From positions 140,559 through 204,558 of the forward strand of contig CAVXVE010000007.1 in assembly GCA_963764955.1 (NCBI GenBank): a DNA stretch of 64,000 nucleotides. Direction: 5' to 3'. Source of the DNA: Roseiarcus sp963764955 (GTDB taxonomy: Bacteria; Pseudomonadota; Alphaproteobacteria; Rhizobiales; Beijerinckiaceae). Position 1 is the first letter of the stretch, and each line of letters begins with the position of its first letter. The notes under the pieces were generated by a model. That model saw only the letters and a program-made list of their open reading frames with translations. It made no database searches and had not been told where the DNA came from. This document shows, one piece after another, positions 17,176 through 24,719 of this stretch. Both the position numbers and the translations under genes were made by a program.

Positions 17176-17743
17176 GCTGGTTCCCCAAAAGCATCAAATA
17201 CGCCATTTGTACACTATCTGTTCTTTCCCTCGCCTAACCAAATTGTGAAATCTTAGTAAGGAAGCGATCGCCGGCGGCGATGAGGTCGTGTGATGTACCG
17301 CGTAAGCTTCAGCATGCGATCTTCGCTTAGCGCGCCGCCCGAACTTCCTGGCGAAAGGTCGGGGCGGCTACCTTCTCATGCCCAAGGAGGCGGAAACTCT
17401 CGGGGCGTCTCCTGCTGCAGGCGATGGCCGCATTCGAGCGCGTGTTCCTGATAATTCCTTGCCCTTGCAAGCCTGTTCCCTGATTCTGCGGTGTCCTTTC
17501 CCAGATCTGACGGATTTAATTCCCTGTTCTGGCGCGTAGGGAATTCTTATGCAAATTATTGATTTAACAGGGGAAGCCGCGGTGCTGTTGGCGCTCCAGC
17601 AGCGTTTTCGTTCGAAATTCTCTGTTTTTTCCCTGTTACCACGGAATTGTCCCCATGGAGACCCGTTTGGCAAGACTGCCTGCACCACCAGGAAGTCCCC
17701 GCGAACTGAGGAGGTTTCCTAGGTTCCCATATCCTGCGACGTG
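17176..17743. other. Non-coding stretch, 568 bp
   Basis: No gene is supported. A minus-strand frame at 17368-17688 is open but has no recognisable domain. The region around 17455-17660 repeats the word TTCCCTG/CAGGGAA several times (for example CCTGTTCCCTG, AATTCCCTG, TTTTCCCTG), a feature seen in non-coding repeats of some Hyphomicrobiales. Confidence 0.4.
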
Positions 17744-17831
17744 TTAGGCAGTTAGCGTCGTCGATTTCGGTCTGCGGCGCCTATTTGGCGGGTTTGTCCT
17801 TCTCACCCGCCTCTGATCCGCGGGAGCGGCT

Positions 17832-18490
17832 TCAATCCTCGTCGTCATCATCGCGTTGGCGGTCGTCGCCGTCGTCATCGCAACAGCATTGCGGATGACA
17901 CTCGTCGTGACGTTTGTCGCATTTTCCTGACCGACAGTCGTCACAACACTTCTTGCAGCCGCAGCGTTCCCATATCGTGTAGCCCTGTAGAGGCCTGCCA
18001 GGAAAATGCTCGCGGTGTCGCCAACCTTGTCGGCAATCACGGCGCCCTCGGATCGTTCGAGCTCGAGGGCAGTGAGAATCAACTCTTTCGGCGCTTCGAG
18101 CAATTCCTCCGCGAGCGGGATCAATTGATCGGTCGGCAATCCGCAATGACCCTCGTCCATTGCTTCGGTCAACGCGTACGATATCCCGGCGCGCAGTCGA
18201 ATCATGGCGGTTTTTTCGATGCCAAGCCTCATCGCGATCGCATCGGCGCTCTTGAAACCGATGCCTCGAATATCTCGGGCAAGCCGATAGGGGTTCTCGG
18301 TCATGACCTGCACGGCATCCGCGCCGTAAGTCTTGAAGATGCGAACCGCCCGAGCGGTGCCGACCCCGTTGCTGTGCAGGAAGACCATGATCTCCCGGAC
18401 GATCTTCTGCTCGGCCCAGGCGTCCGTGATCCGCTTGGCTCGAACCACGCCGATGACCACGCTTGGGGCCTCCCGTGTTGCGCGCGCTTT
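17832..18490 (-). pseudogene. RecD2-like helicase fragment fused to a Cys/Asp-rich tail
   Basis: On the minus strand, 18490 to about 17985 encodes REIMVFLHSNGVGTARAVRIFKTYG, NPYRLARDIRGIGFKSADAIA and EGAVIADKVGDTASIFLAGLYRA. These are the helix-hairpin-helix and linker part of RecD2-type helicases. N-terminal and ATPase parts are absent. After about 17985 this frame becomes nonsense, while the next frame reads CGCKKCCDDC, then KCDKRHDECHPQCCC and an Asp run, ending at 17832. Mixed TGT/TGC and GAC/GAT codons suggest that tail is genuine coding DNA of another protein. A recombination junction is inferred. Confidence 0.55.
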
Positions 18491-18601
18491 CCTTGTGTAC
18501 GTGCTGCCGCCACTACCCCGGTGCAGCGGCTGGGCGTCGTCGTCGGTCATCTCACCCAGCGTACCAGCCTTCCCCGATAACATTGTCGGGTCGGCCTGCA
18601 C

Positions 18602-19014
18602 ATCGTCCTTTTCGAGGCCTGTTCGGCGTTCACTCGCGTTGCGGCCCGCACACTCGTGCGGTCACCTATACGTGACCTGCTACACCGAAGGCTTCAGCCA
18701 TTTTGTCACCTCCATGACTGCTCCGGTTGCTTCCGGCTGGAGCGGTTGCCGGTGGCTTGCATCCACTGGAAAGCGCCGCCTTGTCACGGCGCACACGTCA
18801 AGCAGACGAACAGCCCGAAGCACGCATTCATCAAGCCGGCAGACCGTCGCGAGGCTTTTCAACTCTGCCCTCATCGAGCGCAAGGCGCTGCTTGAGCCAT
18901 TGGTCTCAGACAGGCCCAGTCCTACAAGCGCTCGCCATTGGCCTTGCCAGCGACACCCGAACAACCTGATCGTGGCTCAGTTTGTGACTGTTCCAGATGG
19001 GCGCATCGTTGGCT
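18602..19014. other. Intergenic stretch, 413 bp
   Basis: Open frames occur on both strands but none shows a domain, start context or conserved motif. It separates the recD2 debris from the deacetylase gene. Confidence 0.4.
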
Positions 19015-19917
19015 CTATCGTTCCGAGAGTGCCGCAACGAAGGGGCGCTGCTCGCGGAACCAATCGAGAATCCGGTCCCCGGTCCAGAACAGCACTCTGT
19101 CGTGGCCGGCGATATAGCTCAGTAGTTCGTCAAAATGACCGATACGGTGGGCGACCCCGATGAGGTAGGGGTGGACGCTTATAGACATGATGCGCGCGAT
19201 TTTGCTGCTCTCCGAGTAGAGCCGGTCGAACTGGCGCTTGCCTCGGCTAAGGAATTCCTCCGAAGGTCGCTGGGCTACGGCCATCATGGCAACGTCGTTC
19301 ATCTCAATCGTGTAAGGGAGCGAAACAACGTGGCCTGTGGAGGCGGCAACATAGCAGGGCTGGTCGTCGAGTACCCAGTCGGCGACATATTCAATGCCCT
19401 CCTCGGCAAGGAGATCGATCGTCTCGAGCGTCTCAGTCAACCCTGGGCTCTCCCACCCGCGCGGCACTCTGCCTGTCGCAGTCGCGATCGCGTCAATGGT
19501 TCGTCGGATGGAGCCGCGCTGGTCTTCGAGGCTGTGCATCGGCATCTGCACGTAGCCGTGCCCCATAAACTCCCAACCGGCCTTGATCCCGGCCGTGATG
19601 ACCTCTGGGTAGCCTTGGCAGACCGAGCCGTTGCAAGCGAACGTCGGCACAATGCCGCGATCGCCGAGCGTCTCCAGTACCCGCCAGAAGCCAACGCGCA
19701 TGCCGTATTCATGCCAGGCCCAGTTCGGCAGGTCCGGTATGAGCGGGTTACCCCCCATCGGCGGCGGCAGCGCAGTTCGCGGCATCGGGCGTCGCGCATC
19801 CCAGTTTTCGATGTTTACGATGACCCAGACAATTAGCTGTGCTCCATTCGGCAGCGCCAGCGGGGGCCTATCGATTATCGGGGAGAAGGGAATACGGTCT
19901 TTGGGGGTCCTAAGCAT
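19015..19917 (-). CDS. Polysaccharide deacetylase family protein
   Basis: ATG 19917 overlaps the preceding hydrolase stop (TGATG). 300 residues of the NodB-like fold: QLIVWVIVNIENWD, WAWHEYGMRVGFWRVLETLGDRGIVPTFACNGSV, WEFMGHGYVQMPMHSLEDQRGSIRRTIDAIATATGRVPRGWESPG. The usual metal His pair is replaced by a single GHG-type motif, as in the allantoinase/PuuE-like branch that acts on small cyclic or N-acyl substrates rather than chitin. Together with the neighbouring hydrolase and Liv-type importer, this suggests catabolism of a small amide, inferred from context only. Confidence 0.75.
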   Translation of the reverse strand: MLRTPKDRIPFSPIIDRPPLALPNGAQLIVWVIVNIENWDARRPMPRTALPPPMGGNPLIPDLPNWAWHEYGMRVGFWRVLETLGDRGIVPTFACNGSVCQGYPEVITAGIKAGWEFMGHGYVQMPMHSLEDQRGSIRRTIDAIATATGRVPRGWESPGLTETLETIDLLAEEGIEYVADWVLDDQPCYVAASTGHVVSLPYTIEMNDVAMMAVAQRPSEEFLSRGKRQFDRLYSESSKIARIMSISVHPYLIGVAHRIGHFDELLSYIAGHDRVLFWTGDRILDWFREQRPFVAALSER

Positions 19918-21699
19918 CAAACTGCCTCCTGCGCGGCACTGGGGATAATCGGCAGAAGGACGTAGGCAGGCGCATCGGGTCCGAAGTGCAAGGCGGTGGT
20001 TCCTCTGAAAATCTTGGCCGGCCGATCGCAAGGATCGTCGTGTAGAAAGGGCCCACAGCCGCGGAGCACGTTCTTGAAGTTAGAGAGGTGGCTACCTTCC
20101 CCAGCATATTCATAGTCCTTGCCACGCACGGTGAGGCCGATCCGATAGCCGGCGGGAACGAGGATGCAGGTCGGCCAGATCTCGAGGTCCAGCTCAACCG
20201 GGACGCCGGGAACCAGCGGCCAGACCTCATCATGCGCGTGGTATGGGCGGTAGGGCTCGCTCAGCTGCGGGTCGAGCTTGCGATGTGAGGCGCGTAGCCA
20301 ACCCAGGCTAATAGGCGTGTGCGGATCGACTGCACCCTTGAAGACGACTTCCTTCATATCAGCCGAGAAGATACGAAGCACAAGGAAAAGGTCCGCGTCG
20401 GTTGTCGACGACGAGACGGTGAGCTTGGCTGCGGCTGGGCCGGTGATCTCGACGGCCTGGGTTAGCGGCGCAGTAAGGAAAGTGACCCCGTCGCCCATCG
20501 CCTCGAAGCTGACTTGCGCCGCGACGGAGGGCGCCTCCAGACCAAGACCGAAGCTCTGCGGATTAAGGCAAAACCTCGTCCATCGCGTGCGGGCGAGCGG
20601 CCATTCTTGCTCGAACCTAGGGCTGAAGATTTCGCCCGGCTCGCGCACCTGCAGCATCACGGGAGGGCGCTTCGCCCAGCCATTATCGATGCCCTTCAGG
20701 AAGTGGTCGAAGAAAGCGAGCTGTAGCTCGCGGCCGTAGTCTGTGTAGAAATGGGTCCAGTGCTCCAGCCCGTGCACCTCGAGCCATTTCTGCTTCGATC
20801 CGGCGCGAACGAACCCTTCGAAATTGCCCCTCAAGTGGAGGCCCTGGCCGCCCCAGTTCGCGGCCGAAAGAAAGGGGACTTCGATCTCGCGCCAAACGGC
20901 GGAGCGCCCCTTGAAATACGCGTCATCGAGGTCGAAGATGTCCTTACCAAAATCGCAGCGACTCGCGGCGAGCTCTTCTTCCGAGATCGCCTCCGGCCCG
21001 CATACCCGCTCTCCGGTAAGGCGGCTGAGTGGACTGTCTTCGCCGCGCCCGTACTGCACAACTTTGACCTGCTTGTCATACCAATTGGCGTAGAATGTAC
21101 TGAGGATTCCTCCATGATGGGTCGCGTCACGATAGAAGTCGGCGAAGCCCTCCCAGACGCACATTGCAGCAAGGTGAGGCGGCTTCAGGGAGGCGACGTG
21201 CCACTGATTTGTCGCATAGTAGGAGATGCCGCTTAGCCCGATCTTCCCGCTGCTCCAAGGCTGCTGCGCCGCCCATTCGATGCAATGGTACAGATCCGTC
21301 GATTTCGCGCGGTGAGTAGTGGTCGATGTAACCTGGCGAGCAGCCGCAGCCACGGGAATCAACTCGGACGCAAACGTAGCATGCCGGCACCCACTTCTCA
21401 GGATCAACGACCTCCCAGCTCTGGTACATGTTGGTTGAGCCGGCCACGACGTCGGGGTGCTCTGTGACCATCTTATCCCACGCAGTCGCGTATCCATCCT
21501 GGAAGGCGAGGCCCTTTGCATAGGGTCCATAGGACAGGATCACGGGGTAGCGCCTGTCAGCGAGCGGCATAAAGACATCCGCGCGCAAAACGAGACCATC
21601 GTCCATGCGGATCGGCACATTCCATTCGATGCGTAAGCCGTCCCGGATTTCCTCGCGAGTCTGCACAGGGCCGTCGAGCCGCGTAAGGGGTGCATTCAC
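19917..21699 (-). pseudogene. CocE/NonD-family hydrolase with one frameshift
   Basis: The N-terminal part (from ATG 21699) has PIRMDDGLVLRADVFMP and VRVDSRGCGCSPGYIDHYSPREID. At about 21297 (minus strand GACGGATCTG) one extra G breaks the frame; removing it gives IDDLYHCIEWAAQQPWSSGKIGLSGISYYA, with the catalytic Ser in GLSGIS, and continues to 19917. The C-terminal jelly-roll (X-Pro dipeptidyl-peptidase C-terminal-like domain) is complete. Corrected, it would be ~593 residues and hydrolyse an ester or amide (cocaine esterase/dipeptidyl-peptidase fold). It is 1 base upstream-coupled to the deacetylase. Confidence 0.8.
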
Positions 21700-21741
21700 G
21701 TCTCAGATTCTCCGTTCAGCGACGAGTAGCGGAAGCGCCCG

Positions 21742-22377
21742 CTAGAAGGTTGGCGGCGTACTAACCCAGACGATCCTCGCGGTTTCGGAACCGCAGTTTC
21801 GGTAGCCGTGCGGCAGTTCCGACCGGAAGTGGAACGAGCCGCCCGCACTGATGCGATAGGCGGCGCCGTTGACGGTCAATTCGATTTCACCTTCCAACAC
21901 CAGACCTAATTCTTCGCCCTGATGCTGCACGACTTCGCCCTCGTAGCCGGAGCCAGGTTTTATCCAGTGGATGTATCCAGTGAGCAGATGGATTCCCTCA
22001 GCAGAGACGAGCCGCTCGATACGAATACCGCCATCCTGGGTAGTGAAGCTCGGTCGGTCCTGAGGCAGCGACACAATACGCTCGGCACTGTCACCGCCAG
22101 AAAAGACTGCCCCGATGTTCGTCCCGAGCGCCACGGCGAGTCGATGCAGGGTGGCGACGGACGGATTAGCCCTACCGTTCTCGATCTTCGAGAGTAAGCT
22201 TTCGGAGCAACCGGCCGCGTGCGCGAGTTGTCTCATTGTCAACCCACGCAGTGAGCGGATCTGCTTCAGCTTTGGCCCTATGCGTATCCCCTGGGCGAGC
22301 TGAGCCTGATTGGGCGCCTCGGCCAAATGGGAGGCCGCTGCTGGGGCCTCTCGCTGTTGTGTGGACAAATCCGCCAT
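21742..22377 (-). CDS. XRE-family regulator with cupin sensor domain
   Basis: N-terminal helix-turn-helix (LKQIRSLRGLTMRQLAHAAGCSESLLSKIENGRANPSVATLHRLAVALG) and C-terminal cupin (WIKPGSGYEGEVVQHQGEELGLVLEGEIELTVNG...FHFRSELPHGYRN). This architecture (PuuR/SutR-like) binds a small ligand in the cupin and represses neighbouring catabolic genes. I chose ATG 22377 (211 residues); a TTG at 22434 lies inside the presumed operator. It is divergent from the Liv-type importer and upstream of the hydrolase pair, so it probably controls both. Confidence 0.85.
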   Translation of the reverse strand: MADLSTQQREAPAAASHLAEAPNQAQLAQGIRIGPKLKQIRSLRGLTMRQLAHAAGCSESLLSKIENGRANPSVATLHRLAVALGTNIGAVFSGGDSAERIVSLPQDRPSFTTQDGGIRIERLVSAEGIHLLTGYIHWIKPGSGYEGEVVQHQGEELGLVLEGEIELTVNGAAYRISAGGSFHFRSELPHGYRNCGSETARIVWVSTPPTF

Positions 22378-22432
22378 CTCTCCCCGCACTTGGAATACGC
22401 GTTGCGTCAATGGGGTTCCGATTTCATTTCGC

Positions 22433-22463
22433 AACTTGACAGCAGCTTAGAGCGAGTCAAGTT
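22433..22463. promoter_or_regulatory. Inverted repeat in the divergent promoter region, candidate operator
   Basis: AACTTGAC (22433-22440) and GTCAAGTT (22456-22463) form perfect 8-bp arms separated by 15 bases. It is almost equidistant from the regulator ATG (22377) and the livK ATG (22523), where a regulator controlling both transcripts would bind. Confidence 0.55.
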
Positions 22464-22522
22464 TCTTGAATGTAGTGGTTGAGGGCAGCAAAGCCCACGT
22501 GCTGCCCAGATTAGGAAATGCC

Positions 22523-23689
22523 ATGGCTGTCGCATCCCTGAGGACGATGTCGATCGCCGCTGCGATCTGCGCCCTGACCTTGACGATACTGAGCCCGCGC
22601 GGCGCCGCGCAGAGCGCGCCGAGTGTCAAGATCGCCTTTCAAGGCGCGTTGACGGGGCCGGTCGCGTTCTACGGTACGCCGATCGGCAACGCGGTGCGGC
22701 TCGCCGTGGAGCGGGCCCAGGCCGAGATGAAGAACGACGGGCTGGATCTCCAATATTTGGAGGCCGATGATCAGGTCGACCCTGCTCAGTCGGCCGCCGT
22801 CGCGCGCAAGGTTATTGAGGACGGCCACGTTGTTGCGGTCGTCGGTCCGATGTTTGGCGTGGACACGATCGCGGCAGCCCCGCTGTACACCGAAGCGAAG
22901 CTACCGATGATCTCGATGGGAACCGCCGCGGAGCTAGCCACACGCAAGTGGACATTCTTCCGCGCGGTTCCCAATGATGACCTCCAGGCGAAAGCTGTTG
23001 GCTCTTATTTAACCAAGGTCCTTGGTCTGAAGCGCATCGCGGTGATCGAAGATGGAACTTCGTACGGTCACGGGCTCGCTGCGGCGGTCAAGGCTTCAGT
23101 GGTCGCGAACGGCGGCGAGGTCGTGGTTAGCGAAGCCATCGATCCAAACACCGACGATTTCTCAAGCACGGTTGCGAAGATCGTGGCCAATCAGGCACAA
23201 GGCACCTTCCTCGGCGCGAGTGTCAATCCGGAGACGACCTTCAACCGGCAGCTCGGCGAAGGCGGCTACAGGGGTGCGTTCTTCGCGCCGGACGGCTCAC
23301 TATCGCCGGATTTCATCCGCCTTGCGGGCCCAGCGTCTGACGGGACGTATTTCACGTGCCAGTGTGCGCCGGTGCCAGAGTATGGTGGCCCCACCTCGGG
23401 CCCCCTCGCAGATTTCGTGGCGGCATACAAGGCGCGCTACGGAACCTCCCCGCAGGCCTACAGCGCGGAAGGTTTCGACGTCGCCAACTTCGTCATCCAG
23501 GCAATAAAGGCAGGTGCTCGGGACGGCCAGGCGGTTAGTGCTTATCTTCACGACAACACTTACCAGGGGGCGTCGCGGACCTTCAAATATCAGGCGAACG
23601 GGGAGCCCGCGGGGACGACGATTAACATCTACCAGATCAAGGGCGATAAGATCGCCTGGCTCGGCACCACAGACACACTGATCAAATAG
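22523..23689 (+). CDS. Liv-type ABC transporter substrate-binding protein
   Basis: 388 residues from ATG 22523 (preceded by AGGAA; TTG 22466 is a less likely start). A signal peptide spans about residues 9-32 (SIAAAICALTLTILSPRGAAQ). The mature part is a periplasmic binding protein type 1 (LivK-like): VKIAFQGALTGPVAFYGTPIGNAVRLAVE, DDQVDPAQSAAVARKVI, VVAVVGPMFG. It is the first gene of the importer operon, with an 88-base gap to livH. The substrate is not evident; the hydrolytic neighbours argue against simple branched-chain amino acids. Confidence 0.9.
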   Translation: MAVASLRTMSIAAAICALTLTILSPRGAAQSAPSVKIAFQGALTGPVAFYGTPIGNAVRLAVERAQAEMKNDGLDLQYLEADDQVDPAQSAAVARKVIEDGHVVAVVGPMFGVDTIAAAPLYTEAKLPMISMGTAAELATRKWTFFRAVPNDDLQAKAVGSYLTKVLGLKRIAVIEDGTSYGHGLAAAVKASVVANGGEVVVSEAIDPNTDDFSSTVAKIVANQAQGTFLGASVNPETTFNRQLGEGGYRGAFFAPDGSLSPDFIRLAGPASDGTYFTCQCAPVPEYGGPTSGPLADFVAAYKARYGTSPQAYSAEGFDVANFVIQAIKAGARDGQAVSAYLHDNTYQGASRTFKYQANGEPAGTTINIYQIKGDKIAWLGTTDTLIK

Positions 23690-23777
23690 TCATCCGCGCT
23701 CAACCGCCCCGCGCGATTCGGCGCAGCAAACTGCCCTGGCATGTCTCGCTGCCCATCTGCGAAGGTCGTGACAGTTG

Positions 23778-24719
23778 ATGAGATGCTTCAACAGTCTCGA
23801 GCTGCAGTTCTTCTCAAGCCTGTTCAACGGCCTCGCGATTGGCTCGATCTACGCGCTGATCGCGCTCGGTCTGAGCATGGTCTACGGAATCCTCAACCTT
23901 ATTAACTTCGCTCATGGCGAAGTGTTTATGGTCGGGTCGTTTGCCGCTCTCGGCGTCTTGACGAGTCTTGGGGCGGGACCGCTGCGGGGTGGTATCGGTC
24001 TGATTGCCATCGTGGCGCTCGCCGGTGTCGTCGCCATCGCGGCGTCGGGTGTCGCGGCGATGCTGCTCGAGGTTGTGGCCTACAGGCCGCTCCGCAGCTT
24101 CGGCGCCCCGCGTCACGCCAGCATGATCTCCGGAATGGGCGCCAGCATTTTTCTCCAAGAGGTCTTCGCACTGGCGTTCGGGCGCAGCAACCTGCCTTAT
24201 CCCCAGGTGATGCCTGGCAAGCCGCTCCTTATTATCGGCGACGGGCGTCTCACCGGTAAGATGGTTGTGATCTTCATAGCCACACTCGGCATGATGCTCG
24301 CTCTCGACTATTTCGTGGTAAAGACGCGCTATGGCCGCGGCATGCGGGCGCTGGCGCAAGAGCCACGGGCTGCCTCGCTCGTCGGCGTCAATGCGTCGTC
24401 AGTCATCCTAGTGACGTTTCTTGTCGGCGGGCTTTGTGCCGGTCTTGGCGGCTTCCTCTATGGTCTGTACTTCAGCAAGGCCAACTACCTCCTGGGCTTT
24501 CTTCCAGGCCTGAAGGGCCTGACCGCATCGGTTCTTGGCGGCGTCGGCAACCTGCCGGGAGCTGTCCTGGGGGGCCTCCTGCTCGGCCTGATCGAGAACT
24601 TCGGAGTCGTCTGTATGCCGTCCGAGTACAAGGACGTCATCGGCTTCGCCGCTCTGCTGCTTATGCTGATCTTCCGTCCGAAGGGCCTCTTGGGTGAGCG
24701 CTTCTCCCCTGCCCGGTAA
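23778..24719 (+). CDS. livH: Liv-type ABC permease LivH
   Basis: 313 residues, starting at ATG 23778 (TTG 23775 in frame just before). Multiple hydrophobic helices and the family signature: NGLAIGSIYALIALGLSMVYGILNLINFAHGEVFM at the N-terminus and LKGLTASVLGGVGNLPGAVLGGLLLGLIE near the C-terminus. The stop overlaps the downstream fusion gene by 26 bases. Confidence 0.9.
   Translation: MRCFNSLELQFFSSLFNGLAIGSIYALIALGLSMVYGILNLINFAHGEVFMVGSFAALGVLTSLGAGPLRGGIGLIAIVALAGVVAIAASGVAAMLLEVVAYRPLRSFGAPRHASMISGMGASIFLQEVFALAFGRSNLPYPQVMPGKPLLIIGDGRLTGKMVVIFIATLGMMLALDYFVVKTRYGRGMRALAQEPRAASLVGVNASSVILVTFLVGGLCAGLGGFLYGLYFSKANYLLGFLPGLKGLTASVLGGVGNLPGAVLGGLLLGLIENFGVVCMPSEYKDVIGFAALLLMLIFRPKGLLGERFSPAR

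Noticed and set aside
17368..17688. Minus-strand open frame of 106 codons
   Set aside because: No domain; translation of a repeat-rich non-coding region with TTCCCTG words.
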